A stretch of DNA of 64,000 bases from Moniliophthora roreri. Lineage: Eukaryota > Basidiomycota > Agaricomycetes > Agaricales > Marasmiaceae. The notes below the pieces were generated by a model. The model had not been told where the DNA came from and ran no database searches. It saw only the letters and a list, made by a program, of their open reading frames with translations. The first letter of the stretch is position 1. Each line of letters opens with the position of its first letter. The position numbers and the translations under genes were made by a program. The stretch spans positions 124,001-188,000 of the forward strand of contig LATX02000218.1 in assembly GCA_001466705.2 (NCBI GenBank), read 5' to 3'. Shown in pieces: positions 32,851-44,864 of the stretch.

Positions 32851-33110
32851 ATAACTAGTAATGGAGAGTAATGGGGGTTATAGTGCTACTAATCAGTGAT
32901 AACTGCACTAGCTTACTATAACTACCCAAACCACCCATAACTACTATTACTCATCAAAATCTACTATAACTGGTTATGATTGTCTGCTAACCCACAAAGA
33001 GCCCCATTTACCAGTTGGTGGAGAGTCATGACAAATCATAGGTGATATAACCACCCCCCCCCCCCCCCCCCACCTTGGCCATAACCTCCATAACCAGAGA
33101 CCCCTATGTA
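32850..33110. repeat. Degenerate GGTTAT/ATAACC cluster with C18 tract
   Basis: Repeated TAACT, ATAACC and GGTTAT words on both strands, with a run of 18 C at 33054-33071. Similar clusters occur at 5216-5275, 8185-8282 and 54590-54740. The basidiomycete telomere unit TTAGGG is not present here. Confidence 0.6.
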
Positions 33111-33212
33111 TATAGGGGTGTTCACAAGTCTTGGGTGTCATCTCTAGGTTATGCTGACTTGTCATTTTATGCAATGTGGTACTCTTGTTTGTTTAACAGT
33201 CATCTGGAAATA

Positions 33213-33721
33213 AGGCTTTGTTCAGATACTCTGATGCAGCTATTTCTCAGTGTTTCTGTAAAATGTTTCCTAAATTAGAAGTAGTGTTTCTTGTGTCATT
33301 TCTCTAAGAGTCCTAGCACCTGTATTTGACATCCATAATGCCCTCAGAGACCATATCAAGGCTGATAGCCTTCTGCCAACTTATAGCAGCTGTTATAGCC
33401 TATTTTGTTCACATCACCATTGTCATAATGGACTCTATGCTTTACCATTTTACTGGGGGCACAACTCAGCTCTTACTAGTGAAATGTGAGTACAAGAACT
33501 TATTCATGTACACCCTGACCACATTAGAAATGAACTGGGATGTGAGTACAGTTTTAAGCTTTATGGTTTTCTGAGTGCCCATGAACAGAAAATGAGCAAC
33601 AGAGGTTCATGATTACAAGACAGCAGCTCTTATAGAAACACAAGAAATGCTACTTCTAATTTAGGAAATATTTTACAGAAATGTTGAGAAACAACTATGT
33701 CAGAGTATCTGAATGAAGCCT
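33213..33721. repeat. Long inverted repeat, about 100-bp arms and 310-bp spacer
   Basis: The left arm 33213-33310 (AGGCTTTGTTCAGATACTCT start) reappears as the reverse complement at 33627-33721, with a handful of mismatches and small indels. The shared core CCTAAATTAGAAGTAG is exact. The spacer contains an 82-codon frame (33326-33574) of no known family. A transcript across it would form a hairpin. Confidence 0.75.
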
Positions 33722-34245
33722 AAATATTTGCAAACACTTTAAATAGAATTCACCATGGCAAACCAATGAGCTAATAGTGACTGTCATTCAGATGATGGTG
33801 ATCAATAATCATCCTGCCATTCTTTGATTGGGTGAAAGACATTTATTTAAGACACATTCTAGTAGGAATGTTATTAACCAGCCATGCTATGCTTCAAGCA
33901 GCTAAGGCTTAACTGCTCAGCATAGCTCTTAATGTTATCTGCTATAGCTATGCTAAGGCAGCTAGCTGCTAAAGCACATAATAGCAGTAATAAAATTAGT
34001 TGAAATAATTGCTTCTAAATGTATAAGAACATATAGTGAGCATAAAGGAATAAAGGGGGAGGTAATAACAGGCCAGCATGGATAAATAGACATGTGATCT
34101 GATCTATAGGTTCTCTGGATCGCTGATCATGATTACAATATTATTAAAGTCTTACGAAGTCATCTTAACATTAATATCAACACCTGCAACACCCTCTCCT
34201 CATACCCCTGCTTCTAGCCCCAACCCACTACACCAGAACCACCCA
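33722..34245. other. AT-rich sequence with GCTA-rich patch; no gene
   Basis: A short AGCTGCTA/GCTATGC-rich imperfect palindromic patch at 33885-33990 resembles one at 36960-37060. No coding frame of note. Confidence 0.4.
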
Positions 34246-34750
34246 GAGAGTGTTACATTACTTGTGCAGCAACAACAATAACAACTCAACAGATGGTAAG
34301 ACCTTCTGCTAAGTTGTCTAAGGTTCAAGTTTGAGTTTGTTAAGTTCGTCTAGACAAAGTCTAGAGTTCAGATGGTTCAGTCATTGAGTAGACACAAGTT
34401 GAATTAACTAGGTCAAGCTGAGGAGCTATAACCTAGATTGTATCTACTTGTTGTTATATGAAGAATCTTAGAGAACGTTATAGAAGGATTTTTAATAAGC
34501 TGAAAAGAATGAAATAAATAAGCAAAGAATAGGAAAGAATATGACAGAAGGCTGACTAAAGTGAAAATAAAGATGGGGAATAATGAAGAAGCATAGGTAC
34601 AAGAGATACTAAAGAAGGGAACTGGGAATGTGGATGTGTCCAGATGTTAAAGAGAAGCATATTGTGTGAGCAACAAAAGGAAATACAAGCATCTCTTTGA
34701 AAGGTATGAGCATCTAAAAAGAAAAATACTGGGAAAACTGTAACAGAGAG
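34246..34750 (-). mobile_element. Solo LTR B (inverted) with target duplication GAGAG
   Basis: LTR 34251-34745 (495 bp) begins TGTTACATTACTTGTGC, the reverse complement of the LTR A end, and ends TGTAACA. It is flanked by GAGAG at 34246-34250 and 34746-34750. No internal sequence. Intact duplications suggest a fairly recent insertion followed by LTR-LTR excision. Confidence 0.92.
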
Positions 34751-35271
34751 CCCTTCTGGAGTTTCCTTGACCAGCTGAATGCAATCATGATGTTGCCAAA
34801 GATTCACAACATTATTGCACCTTCTAACTCACTGTTGTCAACACTTGCTCCCAGTACACCTCCTCTAACTATTTTCCGCTATGCACTCCAGGCTTCCTGC
34901 AGCCTTTGCATACACAGAGAACAATCAATTCACTGTTCTCGTTGTACCAGAAGCTAAGGATAGCCTCAGATGTTGAACTTTGGCAGGTAAGAGGAGAGAA
35001 AGTGGTGACAACTCAAAACATGATGTCAGTGGCTTCTAGCATTCATGCTAATGCCACCATTGTATCTGGAGCCCTTGAAGACCTCTACATAGGCTGCCAG
35101 GGGTCCTTCCTCATTACTGTTCATGTTGAGCATGTGTGACCACCATTACAAACACCCTTTCCTTCCTACCACCATTATTGTCAGCAACACTAGGAAAAGC
35201 ATGTTTTTTCTTTGTGTATCCTACTCTATTTAGCTAATTTCCCTGTTTTAGGACTATCTGAAGCCTATAGT
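34751..35271. other. Sequence between two solo LTRs; no confident gene
   Basis: A short exon-like stretch around 34880-35138 contains CT-rich intron-like boundaries (donor GGTAAGAGG at 34986) and a frame to 35139. It could be a scrap of a decayed gene, but no motif supports one. Confidence 0.3.
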
Positions 35272-35822
35272 GTGGATGTTACGTTACTTGTGTAGCAACA
35301 ACAACTCGACACCACTAAGCAAAGTGACATCAAGTAATAAGGTTCAAGTTCGAGTGTGACAACTCAACAGTAGGTGGAACCTTCTGCTAGTTGTCAAGAA
35401 GTTTGGTCGTGGCTTGCAAGATGAAGAGTAGATTAACCAGGTCAAGCTGAAGAGCCTTGACTAGTTTCTATCTATTCATACATCTGTTATAGTTACTCAT
35501 TGTCTATTGTTTGCATTATACTAGAGTACAAAGTCGAGAAAGCAAATAGAATGTGAAAGAACTTGAGAGAAAGAAAAATAAAGTCGTCAAGATGTCATCA
35601 GTGAAGTCGTAATGACTAGAACATGAACTCATAAGAAATCAACAGATTTGATGTCATAATAGAAAGTTGAAGAAAGAGATAGAAAAGAATAGATAAGATA
35701 TACTAAAAAGGAGACTGGGAATGTGGAGTTGTCCAGATGTTAGTGAGAAGCATATAAGGAGGCGCTTAAGTGACAAAAAAGGAAAATAAAGTCTGTACAA
35801 TTGAAAGAATTGTAACAGTGGA
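35272..35822 (-). mobile_element. Solo LTR C (inverted) with target duplication GTGGA
   Basis: LTR 35277-35817 (541 bp), TGTTAC to GTAACA, flanked by GTGGA at 35272-35276 and 35818-35822. Same family and orientation as LTR B, about 530 bp away. Confidence 0.93.
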
Positions 35823-38348
35823 TGAATGGGAGCAGAGAAAGGAGGAAGAAACTTTGAGAGGCAGGGTCTCAGGTGCATTCTTGATGTCTTTTTTCTCTTT
35901 TACTAATCTTTTTTCTTTTCTTTACAGGTTAAAATGATCTTGATACACAATTCCCAACTCTCTCATCATCTGCCATCACTGCTGAAGCTCTGGAAATGCT
36001 GCTATCTTACTAAAACACCCAAACCAAAGTCCACCCTTACAGCCTCTTTTTTTTCCCAATAGTATGGCTTTCTGGTATACTAAACACAAATCCAATGTCA
36101 GTGGAATCTGTTGATGTTGTTTTTGTTCTGCTCCTGCCACCAACACCACCCTCTCTTCCTATTACCCCTCCAACCACAACCACAAGCTCACAAACATGCC
36201 AGATGTTTGCACATGTGCTTATGCATCTTATCTGCTCTCACAATCTCTATACCCTCTCAAACATCTGCTACTCACTCTGGCATGTCTATTGCTCACCTAT
36301 TCACAATGTTTGCTCATTACATGGCACACCCACAAATTGGAACCTATGTCCAACACTCCTTCCTCATCCTTTTATCACAGGTTGCAATACTTTGCACCCT
36401 TATGACTCAAGTATCATGGGTCTACTAGGCAGTGGACAATTTTTTTAACCATCTGCTAGTGTTGAGATCTTTAAGTACCACATCTTGCTTTCTTCAGTTA
36501 TGCCAGTTACTTGCCTCTCTGTTGTGGTACATTATCATTTGACCTCCAATGCCCTAGGTAGGACACATTCATCAAGTGGCTGGATATCAATGTTACAGAG
36601 ACACTACCCTTGGTTGAAATCAATGATATGGAGTATATGTTGGCTCACCATTATATTTCTGTCTTTTGTGCTATGTTTGGACATGCACCACTGCTCCCAT
36701 ACCATCTTTGTTAGAATATGAACTTTTTTTTTTGCTGAATCCTTTCAAGTAGCACTCATATACCTCATAGATGTGTCACTCTTGCTGCTACATACTGTTT
36801 TCAACATCTTTCTCTTGTGTAGTTCTACAAAAATATCATGTCACTTGTCTCTGGACCTTGCAGACCATTCCAGACCAGTATCACTTAACTAACCTGTTCC
36901 CCCAATTCACCTCTACCAGCACATTCATATAGTGTTCAAAAATAATGTATTTATTCTAGCTAAGCAGTGTGAAAGCAGCTCTAAATCATATAGTAGCAGT
37001 TAACCTTAGCTGCTATGGCACTAATGGCTATGCTATGCTAAGCAGCAGCTTTTGGCAGAGCTGTTGGCATCCCTACATTCTGGGCCACCTGCAGTACTGT
37101 GAGAGTGTAGTTTTTGTACTCAAGAAACTGCATATACTACAGTTGCATTCTAACACCAGCTTCCATTTTATCCCAAAACTCAGTCTTCCGAAGCATTGCA
37201 GCAACTGGATTTATCAATGTGGTGAGGTGGAAACTCCAGTTGTGAAGAAACAAGCTACAGACATCCTAGAAGAATAGAGAAGGACATTATATGCAAACAC
37301 TGATATCTTGCACAAGGTTGAGATTCCAAATCTTGGGAGCATATCAAATGTTTCAATGTCATGAAAGAAGAGACATATAGTAAGATGCTGCAAGATTCTG
37401 TAAAACAGACATCATTGTTCTGGTGAACAGAGAAAGCCACATTCACATATCTTTGTTGCACCAAGGAGACAAGTGAGTTGGCCTTGTTTCAGACTGTGGC
37501 AGAGGTTAAAGCTTGAAGATGACACATTACTTCCTGGAACATGTCAAACAAGTTGTGTGTGGACACAACAAAGAGAAAAGGTATCATGAGTTGGATTGTG
37601 ACAACCTTGTGAATACTGGACCAATATCCATTGCAACAACAATGCCAATGACCCATACCCACCTTCTGTTTTGATACCTAGTGCACATAGCTGATGGAGC
37701 TGAGAAGATAAGACGACTCGAAAATTTGAGGAGTGAAGGCAGCCATGGAATCTGTCTTTAGGGTCCGTTTTGGAGTGCCAGTGTTGAAATGCTGTCCCGG
37801 ATACAGCCTTATAATGAAGGCAGCCAGTGAAGTAGTATTGAAGGAGTTGAGACATTCAATGAGTGAGGAACCTGTTCAAAAATGTTAGAGTTGGGGGTAG
37901 AGATGGGGTCAGAGTTGATATGGGCTGTAGTGTAGAGTTTGTTCGAGTAGAAAAAGCAGGCACTGAGGTCGTAGGCTAAGGTAACAACATGAGTATGAGA
38001 AAGAGTGGGAAGCGTACTAGTCAAGTAAGGATCCAACCTCTTGCCTTGGATGGTACCGTCTGGGCATCCTCTCCAAGAGAACCTTTCCCTAGATCTGTAT
38101 GTTGGATCGAAATGAGAGGATGGGGGCCTCATGACGTAGGAGGTAATGACATAGCTGTTACTTACAGTCACAGACTCACGGTTCCGAGGAAACTGTCTTT
38201 TTTCAAATAGCATTCTCATTCCGGGTTATACAATACTCGCTTTAAGGTCAAGGGTACGCACGCAGGATCCCTAGACAATCCAGTTGAATTGTGAACAAAG
38301 TGCTTTTCTGTATAAAAATACTGTATCAGTTTCATTTTTCGTACAATA
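35823..38348. other. Gene-poor transition toward the first gene island
   Basis: AT-rich until about 37,500, with many short frames and no recognised protein. Proline/threonine-rich frames at 36095-36448 are compositional. From about 37,550 base composition becomes more balanced. Minus-strand frames 38219-37809 and 37855-37544 may be fragments of an unrecognised gene (a GTAAGT donor is visible at 38165), but support is weak. Confidence 0.35.
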
Positions 38349-40318
38349 TCACATTTCTCTTTTCTCGTTCATCTCCTCCCGATAAACCTCATCCGCATCT
38401 CGTCCTTTCACCTCGGGCAGGAGAAGCGTAAAGAACGCTCCTGCAATACAACAGGCCACAAAGATCCACAACACTTTTGGCGTACCGATGGATTTGGACA
38501 ATTGGTTGAAGGCGAGAGCGGAAATAATAGCGCCAGCTACAAATGAGTCCCCATCAGCATACTCTTGTCACCCCGAGTATAATGAGCAAGCTTACCCTTT
38601 CCAGCAGCAGCACTCACTCCATGCGCAAATGCCTTGAACCTCGTCGGGAACAACTCGGCAGGGTAACAATACGTCGTTGTATTAGCACCAAAGTTGAAAA
38701 AGAACTGCAGGAAAGCAAAGCAGACGATGAATGATGCGTGTGAGAGAGTGGTGAATTTCGCAGCTAATATCGCCACTGTTTATAATTTGGGTTAGCGGCT
38801 GGCGAGAAAGCGGGAAAGAGGACATACAGAAGAGAGCAGCCATCAAGAAGCCTTGAATCTGTATCCATTTCCGGCCTAACCACTCGATGGTTAGGATGGA
38901 TGCGTAGTAACCGGGTACGAAGCCGAGTGCAGTAATAATTATACCTGCGAGATTCTCAGTATGTATTGACTTACTCTTTCGCCAATGGGAAATGGTACAC
39001 ACCTCCGGTGGACACGTTGAACAGTTTGTGCCAAGCCGTTGTTGAAGCCGAGCCATCATACCCGATCTGTTGCAAAACCACATTCTGGTTGAGGTTAATG
39101 CCGTAAAACCTGTATGTGTGTCACCAATTAAATGGGAAAAGGAATGATCATGAAGATACATACGCAATATCCAAAAGGAACCAGCAAACACACGTCCCAA
39201 TAAGATGTTTTGCGTGCCGCCATTCAGAAAAGTACTCGATGAACTCTGCAATCAATCACCCGTATCATCAAGCTTGCTGTAAAAACAAATAGGGAGATAC
39301 TTACCCTTGAAATGAGCCTTCTCCTTCTCGTTATCGTTCTGATCGACTTTCTCTTTCTTTGCCGATTCAATAACGGCCTCTTCGCTTCCTGAGTTGTTTC
39401 GGGCCTTCAACTCCTCCAGATCGACCTCCTCATCATTCTGTTGCTCTTGGCTCTTCTTAAACCTCGCGCTCTCAGGTAATGTCAACCGCTGATATAGGGT
39501 TCCGAACGCCGGTACCAAGCTAACACCCACGATGATCCTCCACACGCCATCCAATTTGGTTTCGTTTCCGCCATTTCCCATGACACCCTTATAACACATC
39601 AAAACGATGATCGTTATAAGCGAACCAAGGAGAGATCCCCATCCTTGATTGCTGAAAATATACGCCAAAAGTGTTCCACGTTTCCGGATATTTGCTCGGT
39701 CGGATGTTACCGTCGCGCTCATAGGATAATCACCACCAACACCCACACCAAGGATAATACGCCATACACTGAGGTAGACGATGCTTGCATCGGCGCTGAG
39801 TTGGCCGGTCGGAGTTGTGAGACACATTATAGTGGCGAATATGATGAGCATCAGCTCCTTTCCATACACCGCTTTACGGCCTAACGAGTCCGCGAGGTAG
39901 CCGAAGAGGAATTGACCAATGACGCTGCCGATGTTGGCTCCGGCTTTAAGGAAGCCTTCAAGGCCTGGGGGGATATGGGAGTTGGGATAGAGACGGTGTT
40001 GGAGCATTGTCGCTACGGGCTACAGATGACCGAGTTAGTTGCGTTTGACGAGAGAAGGAGGCAGCATACGTTTATGATAAAGAGGTCGTATGCTGGAGTA
40101 GAAAAGGGTTAACGACTTGGAAGACTAGAGGAATGCTCGTACTCACCATCGAGTAAAAAGCCAACACCAGCGATACCTAAAAGCTTAATTTCTGTCCACG
40201 TCAAGAGGAAGGCAGGACGAGTGCTGTTGGAGCGTTCGTATTCTTCGAGAGTCTCTCTGCCATGGTGTTTTCGTTCATGTGCTCGAGTAGGGGGAGGTGT
40301 CGAGGATTGAGAAGACAT
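38349..40318 (-). CDS. Inorganic phosphate transporter, PHO84/PHS family (MFS)
   Basis: Eight exons on the minus strand (40318-40147, 40092-40070, 40019-39305, 39245-39164, 39109-39003, 38944-38828, 38775-38596, 38536-38349) join in frame with GT..AG borders, giving 527 aa, normal for the family. High-affinity proton-coupled Pi uptake across the plasma membrane is the family role. Visible hallmarks: [12 protein letters not shown] in TM1, GRKAVYG loop, [17 protein letters not shown] phosphate-transporter signature, a charged central loop ([13 protein letters not shown]), [13 protein letters not shown] entering TM7, FYGINLNQN, and [18 protein letters not shown] near the C-terminus. All introns are about 50-65 nt. 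The ATG lies about 600 bp from the divergent RPL37 start. Pi-starvation control is likely, but no clear CACGTG site was seen. Paralogue identity (PHO84 or a closely related member) cannot be fixed. Confidence 0.95.
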
Positions 40319-40915
40319 GGGGAAGGTGGTGGAAAGAAGACTACGAGTCGTCCCTTCTCTATTACTACTCGAGGAGAGAAGACGTCTGAAGGGGAAGGGG
40401 ATAAGCAGGAAGTGGAGACTTTAAATTTTGGTCGTGTGCCAATAAAATTCGTTTTCTGATCGATGTAAAGTTCTGCCGTTTGCCGGGACTACCGGACACC
40501 ACGCTGCTACGTTTCCAGTCTAGCCGTTAAAGAAGCATCCGTGAACCATTTGATGATGGATGCGTCAGGAATATACAAGGAGACGTGTGAGTGAGCGGCA
40601 GAAGAGTCGTTCGCAGTGACTAGCTGTAGAGAAGTTACGTTGGCTGTTTCGTCGACGTTTCGGGCCAAGTTTCATCGTTATTCAGCCTCCTTTTGCCCGT
40701 CTTCGCCAGTTTGTAGGAGACAATGTGAATATCTGGACGGCATGTTCAAGAATTCACGTTCGGAACACTCTTTGATCTGATCGACACTCAGCCCTAACCC
40801 TAACACCGGGCCTGTCGAATTGTTGTTTGTCCCGCCAAATAACAACACCACAAAAGCTGTCGCCGTCGTCCCCCTCGTCGCCCATCCTCAAGACTCCTCA
40901 AGAAAAACCGACGAT
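40319..40915. promoter_or_regulatory. Divergent intergenic region between phosphate transporter and RPL37
   Basis: About 600 bp shared by two divergently transcribed genes. Holds a telomere-like CCCTAACCCTAA at 40792-40803 near the ribosomal gene and CT-rich stretches before the RPL37 ATG. No obvious TATA box for either gene. Confidence 0.7.
40792..40803. promoter_or_regulatory. Telobox-like motif upstream of RPL37
   Basis: CCCTAACCCTAA, two TTAGGG units in reverse, 113 bp before the RPL37 ATG. TTAGGG/telobox motifs bound by Tbf1- or Rap1-type factors control ribosomal protein genes in several fungi; that link is established for other species and inferred here. Confidence 0.65.
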
Positions 40916-41442
40916 ATGGTGAGTACATGTCATTTTGACGTTGGTTCAGCCTATCTGTGATGTACTTGGAGGATGATTGACGTTTTGGACGCTGGATTAC
41001 ACTATGCGATTTGGATAAAGTACTGACGCCAAATTTTTTTGCATTGTACAGACAAAAGGTACATCGTCCTTTGGTAAACGCCATACCAAATCGCACACTA
41101 TTTGCCGTCGTTGCGGAGTCAGGGCATTCCACAAGCAACACAAAAGTATGCCTGGCTGAAGCTGTTATCTTGAGTCGTATTTTACTGATGATAAATACTC
41201 GCAGCTTGCGCGCAATGCGGTTATCCTTCTGCTAAGCTGAGATCATACGAGTGGGGTCAAAAGGCAAAGAGGCGAAAGACTACTGGTACTGGAAGGATGA
41301 GGTACTTGAAGGATGTCAGCAGGAGGTTCAAGAATGGCTTCCGGTGGGTTTTCTTTGTCATTTTCTACATATATTTACTCATCCCGCATACAGGGAAAAT
41401 ACCGTAGCAACGAAGAGGATCAAGAAGACTGTCGATGCTTAA
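40916..41442 (+). CDS. RPL37: Ribosomal protein L37 (eL37), large subunit
   Basis: Four exons: 40916-40918 (the ATG alone), 41052-41145, 41205-41343 and 41394-41442, joined by GT..AG introns of 133, 59 and 50 nt, giving 94 aa. The protein starts [17 protein letters not shown] and carries the C4 zinc motif (C-R-R-C at 19-22 and C-A-Q-C at 34-37). It continues with the invariant [21 protein letters not shown] tract and a basic tail ending KKTVDA. eL37 is a zinc-ribbon protein of the 60S subunit that contacts rRNA near the exit tunnel region. Length and motifs match yeast (88 aa) and human (97 aa) homologues. An intron directly after the start codon is common in ribosomal protein genes and leaves no useful single-exon ORF, so it is easily missed by ORF scanning. 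Likely highly expressed; see the telobox motif upstream. Confidence 0.97.
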
Positions 41443-42163
41443 GCGTACATTCAACCTTTGATCGTTGTATTCACATCCATGTCCATGCCTTTCGAATGCC
41501 CATGCACATCCCATGCACCTCAAACTATCGGAAGCATCACATCCGTTACAACGGATCAAGACGATAGATAAATAATGAGAATTGGAAAGCCCCTCCAGTG
41601 GACTTTAATCATATCACCGGCGCTCGGCGCACCGGCAGTTTCTCCATACTAGCCAGCGTATTAGGTCTCATGCCGGTACCAAGTCAGTACATTAATGCAA
41701 CTATGCCTGAGGCAGATGCTAATGAACTTGGCTTATGTCCCCTGTGTCTTTCTCTATCTACTGAGCTCTAATTACGTTCTGGAACCTATACCTATGGTGT
41801 TCGTATGGCGTAGATTCAAAACGTCTGTCCCGGCTCTTCAATTCATTTGGCCCCAAATACATACCAGCTACTTCGGCACGAGAGCCCAGAAGAGGCACAC
41901 CCATGGACATTGACAGCGAATAATATTATCTTTTGCAAGTCACGTATTCGGGCTTTGAGTGGTTGGAAATTTTTTCTTATCTCGTGTGTGCTACCGGTAA
42001 GAAGTACCGTCTCAACCAAAGTCTGATCAGCAAAGTCATTTGGCACATGGGTCGGAGTCGAATGACCATATTTCGTGCGAAGATGCCCTCAATCGAACTA
42101 GGCCGGTTCCGAAGGACCGCCTCCCTGGTTAGGTAGTTTCTACACGCTGAATGCACCCATCTC
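41443..42163. other. Intergenic; nothing recognised
   Basis: About 720 bp between the RPL37 stop and the convergent NACHT gene stop. No repeat family of this window and no convincing frame; presumably the two 3' UTRs. Confidence 0.6.
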
Positions 42164-44819
42164 CTATTTTTCTTCGACATCGCCTCTCTTGCGCCTGTAT
42201 ATTCGGACAATATAACGCTTCAGACGTCGGTGTAGTGGGTACTTGAGAACGGCTGGATGAGGTTGCTCGTGAGCTGGCAACAGGTTGTCACGATTATCAG
42301 CAAACGATGAGAACACGAATTTGCTAGCTGCTGTCTTGACGCCCCCGTACGATGGACTGGATAACGAGTTGGAGGGCCAACCAAGGTCTTTCAGAAAAAA
42401 TTGCATCCAGCGCTTCTTCAGGTGCAACTTGAGAGCAACCAGGTCATCTTTCTGAAAGAAAATCAGTTCTTTTTGAGGACACATGAGTACTAGTACACCG
42501 GTACTTACATCAACCAAATTATGTGAGACCGACCCCCATGTGTCATCACGAACATCATCAAGCAGTAACCTCTGGCCGTCAAAATCGTGCCTAAGTGCGA
42601 CGGATATCCTCTCGAACACCTCTGCGTTGGCCTGTGTGAGGTGCGCGACAATCCAATTCTCGGGAAGTCGCATTGGACCACCCTCGTCGGCAGGGAGTAT
42701 CATGATAACACGATCGTTCCCAAGGTGTCCGTACTTTCTAGCACGAACGGAGTATACTTCTTGAAGTAGTGCCCTCTGGAACTGAACATTGAATTCCCTA
42801 TCGCAGAAGCACCTCTCAATCTCAAATGTACACCAAAGTGCTTTGCCTCGGGGTATTGTTGGAGGGAAACCAATCCGAAACCCCGATGAAAGAGGCTTCC
42901 ACTTCTCGATCACGTCTCCCCGAAGGTTCGTGCGCTGTTCAGGAGGCACACCTTGGTCAGAGTGTCTAGGTAGAAGTCAACGGAGATACGGACCTTTGCC
43001 CATTCGAGAACCTCGGCCCAACGATCTACACGGGGCCAGTAATTGTAGCTTAAGCTCGCTGCAAGCGCGCAATAAGGATCGAAACTGCGTAATGCTACAA
43101 GGAGGTCTGTGCCTGGGGACCTCACCTTGGTACAGTAGTTGTGCCAATACCTGCATGAATAACTCATCAAGTTGACTTGATATTTCGCGAGCATTCTCTT
43201 CCATGACGAAAAAGTTGTGGTGAACACGTCCAGAGAGTTGTGCGGAGGATAGTGGAGCGCAAGCGTAGAAAGCGAGCGGAGTAGGAGCAAGGTTACACAT
43301 TCACAATACTCTGACTGGGACATTCGCGGGGCATGATAATTCATGGAGCGGTTGACGTCGCACAAAAACTCGGTAAACGAGGCATGTGCGACAGTTATGT
43401 TCGACATGTCATCTCCTGGGATGTGCAACACGGAGTGTAATCTGGACAAAAGCGGCGTGAGCTTACCCTGTTTGAGATTGAGGAGACCCTCAATGATCAT
43501 AACAGAGCGCCAGCCAGCTTCCTTCAGATGAATGACCCCGTCCCCCAACTCAAAATGAGATGTTACAAGCAGACGGAGTACTAGCTGGACTTTCTCCCAC
43601 ATCTGACAGGTCGATAGTATCTGATGATACAGTAGGTCCAGGTCGGAGTAGGGGGAGTCTGAACCACGTTCGATGTAAATACGAAGAACGGCGTCCAACC
43701 GGTCCTGGGGCGGTTCATCACGAGTATCAATGAACTTGATAACTGTAGCAGCAAAAATAAACTGTCCCTGGGCTCTCTCAGCCAGCTGATCGATAGCGTC
43801 GCCCCGAGGCCACGGTGAGCCTCCACGGGGCAAGGCACGGTGGTGCTTCGCTCGAAGAACGGCAAATTGATCAACAAAATATTTCTTGATGTCCCGAAAT
43901 GCATCATCTGATGAATTTACATCGAGACGCCTCAGAACCATGCGAAAATTGTCGAAAGCATCACGGATCTGAGGCTCCGGACGACTGCAGACAAGGAATG
44001 TCCATGGCACTGGAATTTCGAGAGTGCGGTGGGCGATGGCGAGCTTTTGGATGATCGTCAATAGCCTCTCCTGGGATGGAATATGAACACATTCATCCAG
44101 ACCATCGATAATGATCGTGTTCGGTAGGTTCTCCCATTCCGCTGCTTCGATTTTGGAACATGGCTCGATTATCAACTTTTCGAACTGAATTTCACATGAT
44201 GCGTGGAAGAGGTTGGGGTCTGAACGGATTACTTGGACTATCAGCGGACCCAGGACAGGTCTCAGCGGGGAGCCCGGCTTGCAAAATTGGTATGCAATGC
44301 TCGCGACGAAAGGTTCTAGCCCGTCTCGCGTCGAGTCGTTCCGTGAAAAGAAAAAACCCGCGGCGACCCTTTTGCGTATGTACTTTTCCGCCAAATTCTG
44401 TGCTATGGCTGATTTTCCAACTCCTGCGGAACCGTAGAGCCAAAAGGCCTTGGTGACCTTCGAGTCATCCTCGATCCACTTGCCCAGATCCTCTAGAATT
44501 CGTTTACGTGTTCCGGGATGACAGTTAGGCGGAGGAAATCGCTGTTCGGAATCGTAGCATGCATTCGGGGCAGCCTTCCGCGCAAGTAGTTGGAGAGTCG
44601 CTTCTGAGACTTCAAAATGATCATGAACATTAGCAGGGCTCTGTGACGAAGGTTCAAGAACTCACTTGGATCGTCAAGAAGATCCTGAGATATGCCTCCA
44701 TTATAAACATTGGTCACATTACCGTGCACCTCATAACCATATGTATAGATGTTCTGATCGCCTCCGACGGTATTATGAGCACCTCCCTGGATAGTAGTGC
44801 CATTCGACCCATTGAACAT
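42164..44819 (-). CDS. NACHT P-loop NTPase, fungal NLR-like protein
   Basis: Exons 44819-44666, 44603-42952, 42904-42509 and 42451-42164 join in frame to 829 aa; the first junction is firm. Start is the ATG at 44819, giving MFNGSNGTTIQGG..NTVGGDQNIY, the N-terminus usual for basidiomycete NACHT proteins. Residues about 75-90 carry PPPNCHPGTRKRIL. Walker A is GSAGVGKS (about 109-116) and Walker B is IIIDGLDEC (about 214-222); winged-helix-type sequence follows. Such proteins are STAND NTPases thought to act in non-self recognition or programmed cell death. The last two introns (47 and 57 nt) are less certain: without the first of them the protein stops at 42910 (about 616 aa). The roughly 230-residue C-terminal extension has no repeats (no WD40, ankyrin or TPR) and no motif I recognise. 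Confidence 0.85.
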
Positions 44820-44864
44820 ACGAGGAAATGAATCGAGCGAGGGTACGGCGTCGGTAATAAGCAA

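Noticed and set aside
33054..33071. C18 tract as a quadruplex or origin element
   Set aside because: Homopolymer length is error-prone and nothing else supports a function.
40792..40803. CCCTAACCCTAA as an internal telomere
   Set aside because: Only two units, placed in a ribosomal protein promoter; regulatory motif is the simpler reading.
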